Positions 16,768 to 26,517 are shown, numbered from the stretch's first letter. The stretch is 64,000 nt of DNA from G963422595 sp963422595 (GCA_963422595.1 OY730298.1:1302001-1366000), one strand, 5' to 3'. Notes: a model not told the origin generated them from the sequence alone. Translations and numbers: made by a program.

Positions 16768-17293
16768 GGCTTATGCCTCATTATTGTTGACGACCGGTTG
16801 CACCTTGCTATTTCAAATGAAGTATTGTTCTGCATATCAGAATATATAATTTGTTTTGAGCTTCCAAAGCGATGCTGCCTCTTGAGACTCAGTAGCTACT
16901 ATTCACCATGGTTAGCACACTCTATAATTGTTCTCCGCACCGCCTGGGATATATTTTTATATTCACTTGCACGGAAATTCTACAGTTATCGTCTTCACTT
17001 TCATCGCCAACCTCTAACTATTCCCACATTCTGTTTTAAGCATTCAATTAATGCCACTTTAGCCTGTTTTGCATAAGATATTTTCTTCCATCACACGGTT
17101 CGCGAATGCGTGATACAGTTATTTTGCGTTATATACTTAAGTTTGGTTTTTATCCGTAGTTTATTCACAGGCAATCGCTACGTATGGAAACTGTAATAAA
17201 CATTACACCCTTACTTTTATTTTAACGTTTTATATACAATTTTGGTTTTACTGGTTTATAAAATTGTGAACGGTTTTAATTACGGTGTTGAAG
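16768..17293. other. AT-rich gap upstream of msrP
   Basis: Half a kilobase without a supported gene; a 92-codon frame on the plus strand has no family resemblance and an odd composition. Just before msrP an inverted repeat, CAATTTT (17237-17243) and AAAATTG (17260-17266), may be an operator. E. coli msrP is induced by a hypochlorite-sensing two-component system, but I cannot match these bases to its site. Confidence 0.35.
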
Positions 17294-18250
17294 ATGCTGC
17301 TTAAAGTGATCAAAAAATGTGATGCAAATGAATCTCAGGTTACCGACGAGGCACTTTATATAGATAGAAGAAAGTTTATACGGGACTCGGCATCGTTGAC
17401 CGCGGTGCTCATGATCCCTGCATTATCGTTATATCAGACCTCAGAGGCCGCGAAACTGAACTTTAAAAATATCGGGAAGCATAAATTTTCTACTGACGAA
17501 GAGCTAACATCGTTAGACGATATCACCAGATACAATAATTTTTACGAGCTGGGTTTAAGAAAAGGCGATCCGAAACGCAATGCGCATCACCTTAAAGTAA
17601 CACCTTGGAATGTTAAGGTGGATGGCGAATGTGAAAAACCCGGCGAGTATGGCCTGGAAGAGTTCATTTCTCCCGCAAGGCTTGAAGAACGTATATATCG
17701 TTTACGCTGTGTCGAGGCCTGGTCTATGGTTATCCCATGGGTTGGCGTTGAATTAGGAACAATACTAAGGCGATTTCAACCGACTTCAAAGGCAAAGTTC
17801 GTACAATTCTTCACGTTATACGACCCGCAGAATTTACCCGGTCAAAGGCGTCCTGTATTAGATTGGCCTTATCGGGAAGGATTGAGGATAGACGAAGCCA
17901 TGCACCCACTATCTATTTTAGCGGTTGGACTTTATGGAAAGGAACTGCCTAATCAAAATGGTGCGCCATTACGATTAGTGGTGCCATGGAAATACGGGTT
18001 TAAAAGCATCAAGTCAATCGTAAGCATACGATTTACCGAGCAACAACCCGCCACGAGTTGGAATCTTGTCGGGCCGAGAGAATACGGGTTTTACTCTAAC
18101 GTGAATCCAAGTGTGGATCATCCGCGCTGGAGTCAAAAAAAAGAACGCAGGATAGGCGAGATTTCAAAAAGGAAAACTTTACTCTTTAATGGCTATACAG
18201 AGGAAGTTGCTGGCTTGTATGCAGGCATGGACCTCAAAGAGCATTACTGA
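17294..18250 (+). CDS. msrP: Methionine sulfoxide reductase MsrP, molybdenum subunit
   Basis: MsrP (formerly YedY) reduces methionine sulfoxide in periplasmic proteins, using molybdopterin cofactor. The 318 residues start at ATG 17294, which aligns with known relatives; a GTG at 17285 is possible. A Tat signal with RRKFIRD precedes a hydrophobic segment and AEAA-like cleavage region. The cysteine that binds molybdenum is in YRLRCVEAWSM (about residue 139). The motif GPREYGFYSNVNPSVDHPRW near the C terminus is characteristic. msrQ follows after 52 bases. Confidence 0.95.
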   Translation: MLLKVIKKCDANESQVTDEALYIDRRKFIRDSASLTAVLMIPALSLYQTSEAAKLNFKNIGKHKFSTDEELTSLDDITRYNNFYELGLRKGDPKRNAHHLKVTPWNVKVDGECEKPGEYGLEEFISPARLEERIYRLRCVEAWSMVIPWVGVELGTILRRFQPTSKAKFVQFFTLYDPQNLPGQRRPVLDWPYREGLRIDEAMHPLSILAVGLYGKELPNQNGAPLRLVVPWKYGFKSIKSIVSIRFTEQQPATSWNLVGPREYGFYSNVNPSVDHPRWSQKKERRIGEISKRKTLLFNGYTEEVAGLYAGMDLKEHY

Positions 18251-18302
18251 TGAAACAGGTTTTATAAAGTCACTTATGCGTCAACCCGATACGTAAACAT
18301 TT

Positions 18303-18908
18303 GTGTCTGATTTAGCAATAGTGAGGTTTGTCAAACCTGCTCTATTTAGCGTTTGTCTACTGCCTGTAACATGCTACACGTTTTGGTTCTTTACCGATTC
18401 TTTAGGCGCAAATCCCATCGAAGCGGTAACAAGACGCACGGGAGATTGGGCCTTAAGGATATTGTTAATCACCTTGGCAATTTCGCCTTTTAGACGACTA
18501 ACGGGTTGGAATCGACTTGCTCAATATAGAAGAATGCTTGGCTTGTTCGCGTTTTTTTATGGTTGCGTACATCTGTCTTTATACATAGTGCTGGATAAAT
18601 TTTTTGACTTTAGAGAAATTTTAGATGATGTAATTAAAAGGCCATTTATCACCGCAGGTTTTACATCATTTATTTTACTACTGCCGCTGGTAATTACATC
18701 GACGCATAAAATGATAGAAATATTGCAACATCGCTGGATACAACTGCATCGCTTAGTCTATCTGATTGCCATGTTGGCCGTGCTGCATTTTTGGTGGATG
18801 GTAAAGATTGACACGCGTGAACCGGCAATCTACGCAATAATCCTTGCAGCTTTGCTTGGATTCAGACTGGTGTTTTATCTGCAAAGAAAAATGCTAAAAA
18901 CCAGTTGA
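18303..18908 (+). CDS. msrQ: Haem b subunit MsrQ of the MsrPQ system
   Basis: MsrQ (YedZ) is a six-helix membrane protein of the ferric reductase-like family. It passes electrons from the quinone pool or from flavin reductase to MsrP. The 201 residues contain the conserved histidines in FFYGCVHLSLYIVLD, QLHRLVYLIA and LHFWW expected for haem ligation, and the start AVTRRTGDWALR is typical. The start is GTG at 18303. It forms an operon with msrP. Confidence 0.94.
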   Translation: MSDLAIVRFVKPALFSVCLLPVTCYTFWFFTDSLGANPIEAVTRRTGDWALRILLITLAISPFRRLTGWNRLAQYRRMLGLFAFFYGCVHLSLYIVLDKFFDFREILDDVIKRPFITAGFTSFILLLPLVITSTHKMIEILQHRWIQLHRLVYLIAMLAVLHFWWMVKIDTREPAIYAIILAALLGFRLVFYLQRKMLKTS

Positions 18909-18909
18909 A

Positions 18910-19386
18910 TTAGTTATGTGCCGAATGTAAGTAAGACACGTATGCCTCAGCGATAGTTTTTTGATGCCGATTCGAATTCCCAATAAGATTTTGTATGACC
19001 AATGCAAATTCATCGCTTAAATGCTCAAAAAATATTGTCGAAATTGGATTTTCCCCTACTGGTAACGCCATAATCTTTTGTGGAAATTTTATAGGCAAAA
19101 TAATCTCGTCTTTGTGTAGTACGTTTAATGCGAAAACCCAGCGCCAATCCCAGAGATAGGGGGTCACAAGCGTTGTTTCAGCAGTGACGTGGAAAACATC
19201 ACCGCTTTTGTAATCGCCCTCACTGAAGACAACCGCCCGATAAGAAGTACGATTATTAGTAGCAATCAGCTTAGCCTCTATAAGGTTTGAATTATTTGAA
19301 TAGTATGCAAGTTCTGCAAACAGGGATGGATACATCAGCTCTAAAAAAGCCAGTAACTTGGGATAATAGCCGGATATAGAAACCAT
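18910..19386 (-). CDS. Hypothetical protein
   Basis: A 158-residue soluble protein that I do not recognise. The ATG at 19386 is preferred to a TTG six codons upstream. The sequence begins with an amphipathic helix (YYPKLLAFLELMYPSLFAEL) and continues with alternating strands, then a C-terminal helix rich in H, N and Q. It shows no signal peptide, metal motif or membrane segment. A weak resemblance in plan to DUF1249 proteins (YqiB) was not convincing. It converges on msrQ with one base between the stops. Confidence 0.5.
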   Translation of the reverse strand: MVSISGYYPKLLAFLELMYPSLFAELAYYSNNSNLIEAKLIATNNRTSYRAVVFSEGDYKSGDVFHVTAETTLVTPYLWDWRWVFALNVLHKDEIILPIKFPQKIMALPVGENPISTIFFEHLSDEFALVIQNLIGNSNRHQKTIAEAYVSYLHSAHN

Positions 19387-19650
19387 GTCTGAATAGTGTA
19401 TCAATCAAATTTATCTATCAACCGGTTATAATCGTCGCGATCATTGTTACACGTTCTTTGCATACAGTTGCTGCATCCTACTTAGTTGCGCAATGGGTGG
19501 CAGAGTCGCGACCGTCAATGTTTTATAAGGTAGGGTACTAGCAAATGGAGAGGAATGGAGCGCAGGGACGGAGGACATCGGGAGCGATTATAGGCCTACT
19601 GGGCATGGCGCTTATTGGTATAATTACATGTGAAAAATTCTGTTTAATCA

Positions 19651-19727
19651 GCGCCCGTAGCTCAGCTGGATAGAGTACCTGGCTTCGAACCAGGTGGTCG
19701 GGGGTTCGAGTCCCTCCGGGCGCGCCA
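19651..19727 (+). tRNA. tRNA-Arg (TCG)
   Basis: A 77-base tRNA with encoded CCA, sharing the acceptor stem and much of the body with the tRNA-Arg(ACG) 4.3 kb upstream. The anticodon loop CTTCGAA carries TCG, reading CGA and CGG. A TATAAT at 19619-19624 lies at a suitable distance. A restriction-modification pair begins 160 bases downstream. Confidence 0.96.
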
Positions 19728-19888
19728 AAATTTTCATTACATATATATAAGGCCTAAAATTTTGCAATAAATTTCTATGAAAGATGCAAACCCGGACATA
19801 ACCAAATGAAGAACGAAATGGAAAGTATACGAATAGAGAGAAGCTGGAAGAAGATAATATGCAAGGTTGATAATCATGTTCTCAAAGG

Positions 19889-20848
19889 ATGGGTTTGATG
19901 CCTGCTTCAAGAACAATTAAAAGGCAAGAGAAATTAGATTATTTGCCGCTCAAGATTCTCGCAGGAGATTCTTTACATGGCAAAAAAATTCCAATAAATC
20001 CTGTGCGATCATGTGAGTGCGCACCAAGTCACATTAACTGCATGACAGCTAAAGAGTGGCTTAAGAGTCAGCTGGGAGTATGGCAGTTTTTTTATGAAAA
20101 AAAGGATATTCGGGACAAGAAAATTCATCCTGCTACCTTCCCTATATCATTAGCAAAAAAAGTAATTGAATTGTTCACTCATAGAGGAGAATTAGTCCTG
20201 GATCCTTTTGTAGGCAGTGGCACTACACTTATGGCGGCGTCTGAACTGAACCGTAATGCTTTGGGTTTTGACTTGCAAGAGCGTTATATAGACCTGTGCG
20301 AAGAAAGATTGACTATGAATGCAGATATTTTTAATAGCACGCACCAGATAGCGATTCAAGATGATGCAAGGAATATTCGGGATTACACGAAGGAAGAATC
20401 CGTAACTCTAATATGGACTTCTCCTCCTTACGCCAACCTCCTTAATCGGAAAAGAAAAAATAAGTCTCGAAGAGACAGAAAAAATGAGCAACTCGGGAAA
20501 GTAGAACAATATTCCCAAAACGAGCAAGACTTGGGAACTCTTGAAATAAAGCAATATACAAAAGCAATGGGCGATATTTTTGAAAAACTATTTCCTTTAC
20601 TTAAGCCCAAAGGACATTGCGTCATTAATGTACCTGATATGTGGTGGGAAAATCAGAGGATTACAATACATATATCTTTAATAGAAGAGCTCAGAAACCG
20701 GGGGTTTGAGCTACGAAACATAATAATTTGGGACAGAACAAATATAGTTAACCGTATTGGTATTTTCGGTTGGCCCAGTAATTACATTACAATGGGTGTT
20801 ACCTTTGAGTACCTGTTGGATTTCTGGAAACCAGATAGTCCTACTTAA
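19889..20848 (+). CDS. Type II DNA methyltransferase (N4-cytosine type)
   Basis: A 319-residue methyltransferase; starting at the second ATG (19898), with AAGGA eight bases upstream, gives 316. Motif X/I comes first: HPATFPISLAKK (80-91) then VLDPFVGSGTT (103-113) for SAM binding. The catalytic motif IV is TSPPY (177-181), which favours N4-cytosine, though N6-adenine is not excluded. A cysteine group, SCECAPSHINC (41-51), precedes the domain. The gene ends 11 bases before the MvaI/BcnI-type endonuclease, so it should protect the same site. Composition is AT-rich with Lys-rich stretches, unlike the flanking genes, suggesting acquisition. Confidence 0.9.
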   Translation: MGLMPASRTIKRQEKLDYLPLKILAGDSLHGKKIPINPVRSCECAPSHINCMTAKEWLKSQLGVWQFFYEKKDIRDKKIHPATFPISLAKKVIELFTHRGELVLDPFVGSGTTLMAASELNRNALGFDLQERYIDLCEERLTMNADIFNSTHQIAIQDDARNIRDYTKEESVTLIWTSPPYANLLNRKRKNKSRRDRKNEQLGKVEQYSQNEQDLGTLEIKQYTKAMGDIFEKLFPLLKPKGHCVINVPDMWWENQRITIHISLIEELRNRGFELRNIIIWDRTNIVNRIGIFGWPSNYITMGVTFEYLLDFWKPDSPT

Positions 20849-20859
20849 GAGCAGTATCC

Positions 20860-21642
20860 GTGGAACTATTAAGTAAAGAAGACTTAGTTCAAGCTCTTAG
20901 AGATTTACGCAATCGAGGATGGATTCAAAATGCCAGACAAGGAAATGATGGCGGAATAGGGAATACTTTGGAGGATGTTTTGGGCATTGAAGAAAATAAT
21001 CTTCCTATTCCTAATGCAGCAGAATGGGAGTTAAAATGCCAGCGTATTGATTCAAATGCTTTGACCACATTATTTCATATGGAGCCGTCGCCGCGAGTCA
21101 TACGTTTCGTTTCTTCTATTCTTCTTCCAAAATATGGGTGGCTGCACCAACAAGCGGGGAGAAAATACCCTGTTGGTGAAATGAGTTTTCGACAAACGAT
21201 TAATGCCTTATCCCGAACCGATAGAGGATTTGGAATAATCATTGATCGTGATTCAAGAAAAGCTGTTATATCTTTTGATGCCAGCAAAGTGGATAACAGA
21301 CATAGCGATTGGTTAAAAGCATTAAATAATAGAGTTGGGCTTGAAGAATTGAATCCTCAGCCCTATTGGGGATTTAGTGATTTGTACCATAAGGCTGGAA
21401 CTAAATTGTTAAATTGTGTTTATGTCCAGGCTGAAGTCAAAAAGATAGATGGAATTGAATATTATCATTATTCAAAAATGTCAATGTTTCAGAATTTTTC
21501 ACCGGATCATTTTATCCAAGCGATCGAAAGCGGGAATATTTTGATTGATTTTGATGCTAGAACTGGGCACAACCACGGAACAAAATTCAGATTGCGTCAG
21601 GGTGGGCTTTCTTCTTTATATCATACAGTGAAAGAAATTTAG
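20860..21642 (+). CDS. MvaI/BcnI-type restriction endonuclease
   Basis: A 260-residue endonuclease of the MvaI/BcnI family, which cuts CCWGG or CCSGG as a monomer by successive nicking. The family block GGIGNTLEDVLGIEENNLPIP is followed by the catalytic EWELK (E57 and K59). The C-terminal ARTGHNHGTKFRLR matches the HDHGTAFR region of MvaI. The start is GTG at 20860. Together with the methyltransferase it forms a complete type II system with no controller protein visible. The recognition sequence is inferred only from family membership. Confidence 0.88.
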   Translation: MELLSKEDLVQALRDLRNRGWIQNARQGNDGGIGNTLEDVLGIEENNLPIPNAAEWELKCQRIDSNALTTLFHMEPSPRVIRFVSSILLPKYGWLHQQAGRKYPVGEMSFRQTINALSRTDRGFGIIIDRDSRKAVISFDASKVDNRHSDWLKALNNRVGLEELNPQPYWGFSDLYHKAGTKLLNCVYVQAEVKKIDGIEYYHYSKMSMFQNFSPDHFIQAIESGNILIDFDARTGHNHGTKFRLRQGGLSSLYHTVKEI

Positions 21643-21734
21643 TTCTTAACTCCACTCCCTTGCAAAGATAAATCAAAAGGTGCGGTTACCAAACCCGGGT
21701 GCTACTAGAATTTAAACGGCCAAGATATTGTTGG

Positions 21735-23636
21735 TTAAGATTCATGCGCGAGCAACATAGCTACTTGTGTATGCAGCGTTTTTGCACTGGCTTCACTTGC
21801 GTCTACAGGCCTTCCGGCAACTACCTTTATTTTACGCCATACTATATGCGGTAACCCCTGCATCGGTCTGCCAGATCGATTACTAAAGTAACTGCCCCAT
21901 AGCCCATCCAAGGCCATGGGCACCACCACCACGGGATTTTCCGCGAGTATACGCTCAATCCCTGGCTTAAAAGCGTTTATTTGACCATCTGGCGTGAGTC
22001 TGCCTTCGGGAAATATTCCAACTACGTTACCCGCGCGCAGCTCCATAGCGACCTGCTTATATGCCTGTTCTAAAAGTATGGGATCCTCTTTTTTAGGTGC
22101 GATTGGTATGGCGTGCGCGGCTTTAAATATGAAGCGCAAAACAGAAATGTTGAATATTTTATGGTACATGACAAAGCGGATTGGACGTCGTACGCATCCA
22201 CCTATGACCAGCGCATCCATCAAACTTACGTGGTTGGAGACGATGATCGCAGCCCCTTTTTCAGGTACGTTTTCCAGGTTGATCTTCTTTACGCGGTATA
22301 TCAGATGAACCAGAATCCATACCATAAAGCGCATCGAAAACTCTGGTATGAGTGTGTAGATATACAATGCGACAGCGGCGTTTAATATCGCCGCCACCAG
22401 AAATAATTGTGGAATTGTCAGTCCTACGTTTAGCAGCAAGATCGCGTATAAACCAGCAGTCACAATAAATATTGCGTTTAGAATATTATTTCCTGCGATA
22501 ACGCGGGAACGCCGTTGTGGGGCGGAGCGTATTTGGATAAGGGCATACAGAGGCACGATATAAATACCGCCAAACGTTCCGAGAAAGAAAATATCAACAA
22601 TCAGTCGCCAGTTAGATGTTACTACAACAAACTCCCGAAAGCCGACGAGTTCGGAAGATGCCTGTAACGTAGCTGCAAAAAACACATCGGCGCCAAAAAA
22701 TGTCAAGCCTATAGAGCCGATAGGCACCAGTCCCAGTTCAATAGTGCGATCAGACAGGCGTTCGCACAATAACGAACCCGTGCCAATGCCGACACAAAAT
22801 AAAGCCAGGAAAAAGGTAACCACCTGCTCATTAGCGCCTAAAGACAGGCGGGTGAAATTAGGTAATTGGGTGATATATGTTGCGCCCAGAAACCAAAACC
22901 ATGAAATACCCAAAATCGCGTGAAACACAGTCTTGTTTTCTCTTAATGTATTTAAGTTATGAAATATTCCGGTCAACGGGTTCCATTTAATTTTAAGTTG
23001 CGGGTCTGCTGCCGGAGCCGTTGGAATTTTCAAACTGCTTACATACCCCAGGCCGGCCAGAGCCAATATGGTATAAGGCACCAACATTTTTATATCGCTG
23101 GATATGCCGATTAGAACTCCTCCAAGCATAGTGCCTAATAAAATCGCGATAAACGTGCCAGATTCGACCAACGCATTACCGCCGACGAGTTCCTCTTTTT
23201 TCAGATGTTGCGGAATGATCGAATATTTTATCGGGCCAAAAAAAGACGACTGCGATCCCATGAGAAATAAGGCGAGCAAAAGTAAAGGAACGTTACGCAA
23301 ATAAAATCCCGTCGCAGCCAGCAACATAATTCCAATTTCTATTAACTTGATGCGTCTGATCAGTGTAGATTTTTCATACCGGTCTGCTATTTGACCGGCG
23401 GTAGCGGAGAACAGCAGAAAAGGCAATATGAATAAAATAGCCGCCAGATTGATAATATTATTAGAGTCATTCGATCCTGAATAAGCACTTTGAAAAGCGA
23501 TCAATATAAACAATGCGTTTTTGAACACATTATCATTGAACGCGCCGAAGAATTGCGTGAGGAAAAAAGGACCAAAACGCTTTTCCCCAAGCAGTTGGAA
23601 TTGATGTTGTGAACTTGAGCGGGCCCGATCAGACAA
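21735..23636 (-). CDS. MFS lysophospholipid transporter fused to acyltransferase
   Basis: A 633-residue inner-membrane fusion. Residues 1-415 form a 12-helix major facilitator domain of the LplT type; QIADRYEKSTLIRR is the loop 2-3 motif. Residues 430-633 are a PlsC-like acyltransferase with SNHVSLMD (NHX4D core) and FPEGRLTPDG. In relatives the transporter flips lysophospholipids inward and the acyltransferase re-acylates them. The AMP-ligase domain of full Aas fusions is missing, so the acyl donor would be supplied in trans. It is the last gene of a likely operon beginning with the ferredoxin. Confidence 0.9.
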   Translation of the reverse strand: MSDRARSSSQHQFQLLGEKRFGPFFLTQFFGAFNDNVFKNALFILIAFQSAYSGSNDSNNIINLAAILFILPFLLFSATAGQIADRYEKSTLIRRIKLIEIGIMLLAATGFYLRNVPLLLLALFLMGSQSSFFGPIKYSIIPQHLKKEELVGGNALVESGTFIAILLGTMLGGVLIGISSDIKMLVPYTILALAGLGYVSSLKIPTAPAADPQLKIKWNPLTGIFHNLNTLRENKTVFHAILGISWFWFLGATYITQLPNFTRLSLGANEQVVTFFLALFCVGIGTGSLLCERLSDRTIELGLVPIGSIGLTFFGADVFFAATLQASSELVGFREFVVVTSNWRLIVDIFFLGTFGGIYIVPLYALIQIRSAPQRRSRVIAGNNILNAIFIVTAGLYAILLLNVGLTIPQLFLVAAILNAAVALYIYTLIPEFSMRFMVWILVHLIYRVKKINLENVPEKGAAIIVSNHVSLMDALVIGGCVRRPIRFVMYHKIFNISVLRFIFKAAHAIPIAPKKEDPILLEQAYKQVAMELRAGNVVGIFPEGRLTPDGQINAFKPGIERILAENPVVVVPMALDGLWGSYFSNRSGRPMQGLPHIVWRKIKVVAGRPVDASEASAKTLHTQVAMLLAHES

Positions 23637-23642
23637 AACAGT

Positions 23643-24113
23643 TTAGTGACAGCAGGCTTTACCGAATTTTTTTAAACGCCAGTAATTATATGGCCAGGGT
23701 GTTAAAAACCCCACTATCAGCATAATTGGCACCACCCACCAAACAAGTTTTGCGCCTCCGGTAAGAAAATAGTCAGTAATATTCATAGTGGCCTCCATGG
23801 AAATCATGGAAATAAAACTCATTCCCATGGCCGTGCTCAAGGCCCTATGCAGCGTCATTCCCTGCCGCGTCAATATAATAGTTTCAAGCAATATACTGGT
23901 GATCAACCCGTTAATCATCGCTAACACAAGAATCAAAATAGCATTGAAGTCTATGTTAAAAAATTGAAAAAAAGCGATTGTTCCAAAATCGCCTATTGAG
24001 CAGCCAAGCAAACACCACGATGTGTTATACGCACTTTCCCGCCAGGTTTGAACACTGTTCCAAAAAGACATCTTCATTACAAGCAAAAAGGCACGCCAGG
24101 AGTTACTCGTCAA
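23643..24113 (-). CDS. DUF4396 membrane protein
   Basis: A 156-residue membrane protein of the DUF4396 family, with about four helices. The family signature LGCSIGDFGTIAFFQF (36-51) and SMEATMNITDYF are present, and the protein ends with KKFGKACCH, a Cys-His tail that might bind a metal. Family members often occur near copper or haem genes. The start is TTG at 24113 without a good ribosome-binding site; ATGs at 24077 or 24071 are alternatives. It lies 25 bases after the ferredoxin gene and 6 before the MFS fusion. Confidence 0.75.
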   Translation of the reverse strand: MTSNSWRAFLLVMKMSFWNSVQTWRESAYNTSWCLLGCSIGDFGTIAFFQFFNIDFNAILILVLAMINGLITSILLETIILTRQGMTLHRALSTAMGMSFISMISMEATMNITDYFLTGGAKLVWWVVPIMLIVGFLTPWPYNYWRLKKFGKACCH

Positions 24114-24138
24114 ATTTTATTTAGAAATAAAATGTCAA

Positions 24139-24468
24139 TTACTTATAATCCGGATTGATTGCGCCCTGATCAAAATTAACCTCAACCTCAACGTCACCTT
24201 TTAATCGGGATTGACAGGCCAATATATAGTTATCCTTCAGCATATCGCCATCCAGCGTATAGGCAAAATCCGTAAGCTCCTTCACCTTGCCACGAATAAG
24301 TTTAGCCCGGCAAGTACCGCAGGAACCGACTTTACAATCACACGGCCACTTAATTCCGGCGTTGAGCGCCGCTTGTAACAGATTGATACCACCTTTAACG
24401 TCAAATGTCTGGCCAGTATTTTTTACAGTCGCTTTGAAATCCTTATTTTTCCCACCTAATCCAAACAT
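24139..24468 (-). CDS. [2Fe-2S] ferredoxin
   Basis: A 109-residue plant-type ferredoxin for cytoplasmic electron transfer. The cluster ligands are C45, C50, C53 and C85 in CKVGSCGTC and ILACQSRL; an extra C43 precedes them. AGGAG stands 9 bases before the ATG. Being the first gene of the ferredoxin-DUF4396-MFS operon, it may feed a membrane enzyme, but no reductase is adjacent. Such single ferredoxins also occur with fatty-acid desaturases, none of which is seen here. Confidence 0.92.
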   Translation of the reverse strand: MFGLGGKNKDFKATVKNTGQTFDVKGGINLLQAALNAGIKWPCDCKVGSCGTCRAKLIRGKVKELTDFAYTLDGDMLKDNYILACQSRLKGDVEVEVNFDQGAINPDYK

Positions 24469-24753
24469 ATTAGATTCTCCTGCCCGTTAAGGGTTTATTC
24501 GTGCGGTGCAGCCTGTCGCGATCGAAAAAGATACACGCATCATAATACCTCAGTGTGCCAAGTCAAAGGTTTTTGGCATCAAACACTCTATGTACATAGA
24601 ACAAACAACCAGATAACGCCCCATTATTATGACCGACTATACGGCATACAAAACGTTTTTTCGTAAAACATCCGGCTCGTATCGAGCAATAGATGGGTAA
24701 TGTAACCTTGGCGATCGGCGACCAGGGCATCCAGATTAACATCTACAGACTGA

Positions 24754-25587
24754 TTACCAGGGATACAGGCTTAACCAATAGGCCCCCCATATTATAAGTG
24801 CTAATCCTGTAATGCCGCGCATTGCGACGTGTGAAACAGGTAATACCTTTTCAAGTAACACAAAAATAGTAATCAAAATCACCCACAACATATTCATTAC
24901 GCCGACCGCGAACAAAATCGCCATTAGTGCCCAGCAACAGCCGACGCAAAATACACCATGGTACAAACCCATTCTACAGGCCCCCCAGTTACCGTCTTGC
25001 CATGCCGCCATCAAAAACCCAAGTGGGGTACGACATTGGCGCAGGCATATATCCTTCATCGGCGTCCATTGATATAAGCCGGCTAATATTAAGATTCCGC
25101 TGCTCATTAGATAACTGCGGCTATTCATCATCGGATTCAGCAAGCCGCTGGCATGCAAATACCACTGAATTGCCGATGCGGCGACACTGAAAATAGCCCA
25201 TGCGACCAAGTAACCGGCCAGGAATATAAATGTAGAAGCGTGAGCTTGCCGTTTGAGTCTTTTTTGTTTATTCACTGTCGCAAACATCAGCACCATGGGA
25301 GCAGCCGTTGGCGTCATCATGGCCAGCATCATAGTGAGCCACATCAGGAAAAGCATAAAAAAATCCCAAGTGGTCCAAGCGTAGGTACCGCCACGTGGAG
25401 GCATCCACATATCAATCACATGCATATTGTGCATAGCCCAAGTCATGTAAAATATATAAAGCCAGCCTATGGCCGCTACTGTAAAGAGACCTGCCACAAC
25501 AATTTTTTTATCCTGCTGGCTCAAATGCGTGATGATGGAATCTGAAGAACTCATATTTGTTGGAGAACGATTCAGGAAATGATTCAT
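24754..25587 (-). CDS. DUF2182 metal-binding-type membrane protein
   Basis: A polytopic membrane protein of about 277 residues belonging to DUF2182, described as predicted metal-binding. Histidine and methionine cluster near the first helices (MHNMHVIDMWMPP and LMWLTMMLAMMTPTAAPM). Cysteines occur in MKDICLRQCRTPLGF and in HGVFCVGCCWALM, a hallmark of the family. The start is uncertain: ATG 25587, ATG 25554 or TTG 25599. It is divergent from a DUF1326 gene; the two families are often neighbours, which implies joint function. Confidence 0.85.
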   Translation of the reverse strand: MNHFLNRSPTNMSSSDSIITHLSQQDKKIVVAGLFTVAAIGWLYIFYMTWAMHNMHVIDMWMPPRGGTYAWTTWDFFMLFLMWLTMMLAMMTPTAAPMVLMFATVNKQKRLKRQAHASTFIFLAGYLVAWAIFSVAASAIQWYLHASGLLNPMMNSRSYLMSSGILILAGLYQWTPMKDICLRQCRTPLGFLMAAWQDGNWGACRMGLYHGVFCVGCCWALMAILFAVGVMNMLWVILITIFVLLEKVLPVSHVAMRGITGLALIIWGAYWLSLYPW

Positions 25588-25911
25588 AGTTACGAACAAT
25601 CAACCAAGTTTATTAATAAAAGGTATACATCGGACAATTAACCACAAAATCAGTCAGAAAATATTATCAGGCGGCAACATAACTGGCCATATTACCGGCA
25701 CGGTTTGCCATGCCGGGCTTTGTCAGCAACCCATCTACCACACGTAACATACTGATAAAGATAAATATTTTCATCTTTTACAAACATTCTGCTTACTCAT
25801 ATTCTCATAAACCACCATACACCAGTCCATCGCAAGTTCGGCTACTATCGCTGTCGCGGTTATGCTATCGTTTTATTCATGAAATGTTTATACATGATTA
25901 GGAGGTAACCA
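25588..25911. other. Divergent promoter region between DUF2182 and DUF1326 genes
   Basis: No gene. A hairpin at 25695-25716 (CCGGCA and TGCCGG, with an inner GG/CC pair) is the only clear structure and may be an operator or a remnant repeat. No sigma-70 promoter is convincing. Confidence 0.35.
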
Positions 25912-26517
25912 GTGGCAATAACAGATTGGAAAGTGGAAGGCAGCTATTTTGAGTCTTGTACCTGTCAAAACTTATGTCCCTGTATTCTACTGAAAGACCC
26001 AACCGTAGGTTACTGTGAGGCAATTGTAGGTTGGCACATCGAAAAAGGTCATTGTAGCGACGTGGTATTAGATGACATCAAAGTAGGGGTTTGGTTACAT
26101 GCCCCTGATAATCTTACCAAAGGCAACTGGCGATTAGCATTATATGTGGATGAAAATGCCAGCGATACCCAGTTTGACGCAGTGTGCTCATTATGGAGCG
26201 GAGAAGGCGGTGGACACCTGAGCGTGATTGCCAGTTTAGTAAGTGAGGTGATAAGCGCGAAGAAAGCCAAAATTTCATATGAAAGCACTGACAGCAAAAA
26301 ACATCTGATAATCGAAGGCGTTGGCGAAAATGAAATGTACCCAATGGAAGGTGAAGATGGTAAGCCGGTTATTGTTAGCAATCATCCCCTTGCGGTAGCG
26401 CCGGGTAACCCGGTAGTAATTCATGAGTCCAAACGTGCTCGTTATCACGATAACGGCATAGAATGGTATCAATCAGGCAAAGCGGGTCTGGCATCTCCGT
26501 TTCAGTACGGCCCGTAA
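25912..26517 (+). CDS. DUF1326 cysteine-rich protein
   Basis: A 201-residue cytoplasmic protein of the DUF1326 family. The N-terminal YFESCTCQNLCPCILL contributes the conserved CxC...CPC cluster, with further cysteines in TVGYCEA and EKGHCSD. The rest is a predicted beta-rich domain. The GTG start has the strong site AGGAGGT. The function is unknown; the cysteine cluster and the adjacency to DUF2182 suggest metal binding or delivery. Confidence 0.87.
   Translation: MAITDWKVEGSYFESCTCQNLCPCILLKDPTVGYCEAIVGWHIEKGHCSDVVLDDIKVGVWLHAPDNLTKGNWRLALYVDENASDTQFDAVCSLWSGEGGGHLSVIASLVSEVISAKKAKISYESTDSKKHLIIEGVGENEMYPMEGEDGKPVIVSNHPLAVAPGNPVVIHESKRARYHDNGIEWYQSGKAGLASPFQYGP

Noticed and set aside
16798..17076. 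A 92-codon frame in the gap before msrP
   Set aside because: No ribosome-binding site, no family resemblance, and a composition rich in C, F, H and S that is unlike the real genes here.
19651..21740. Attachment-site repeat flanking the restriction-modification pair
   Set aside because: No copy of the tRNA-Arg 3' end is seen downstream of the endonuclease, and no integrase is present, so an integrative island is not supported.
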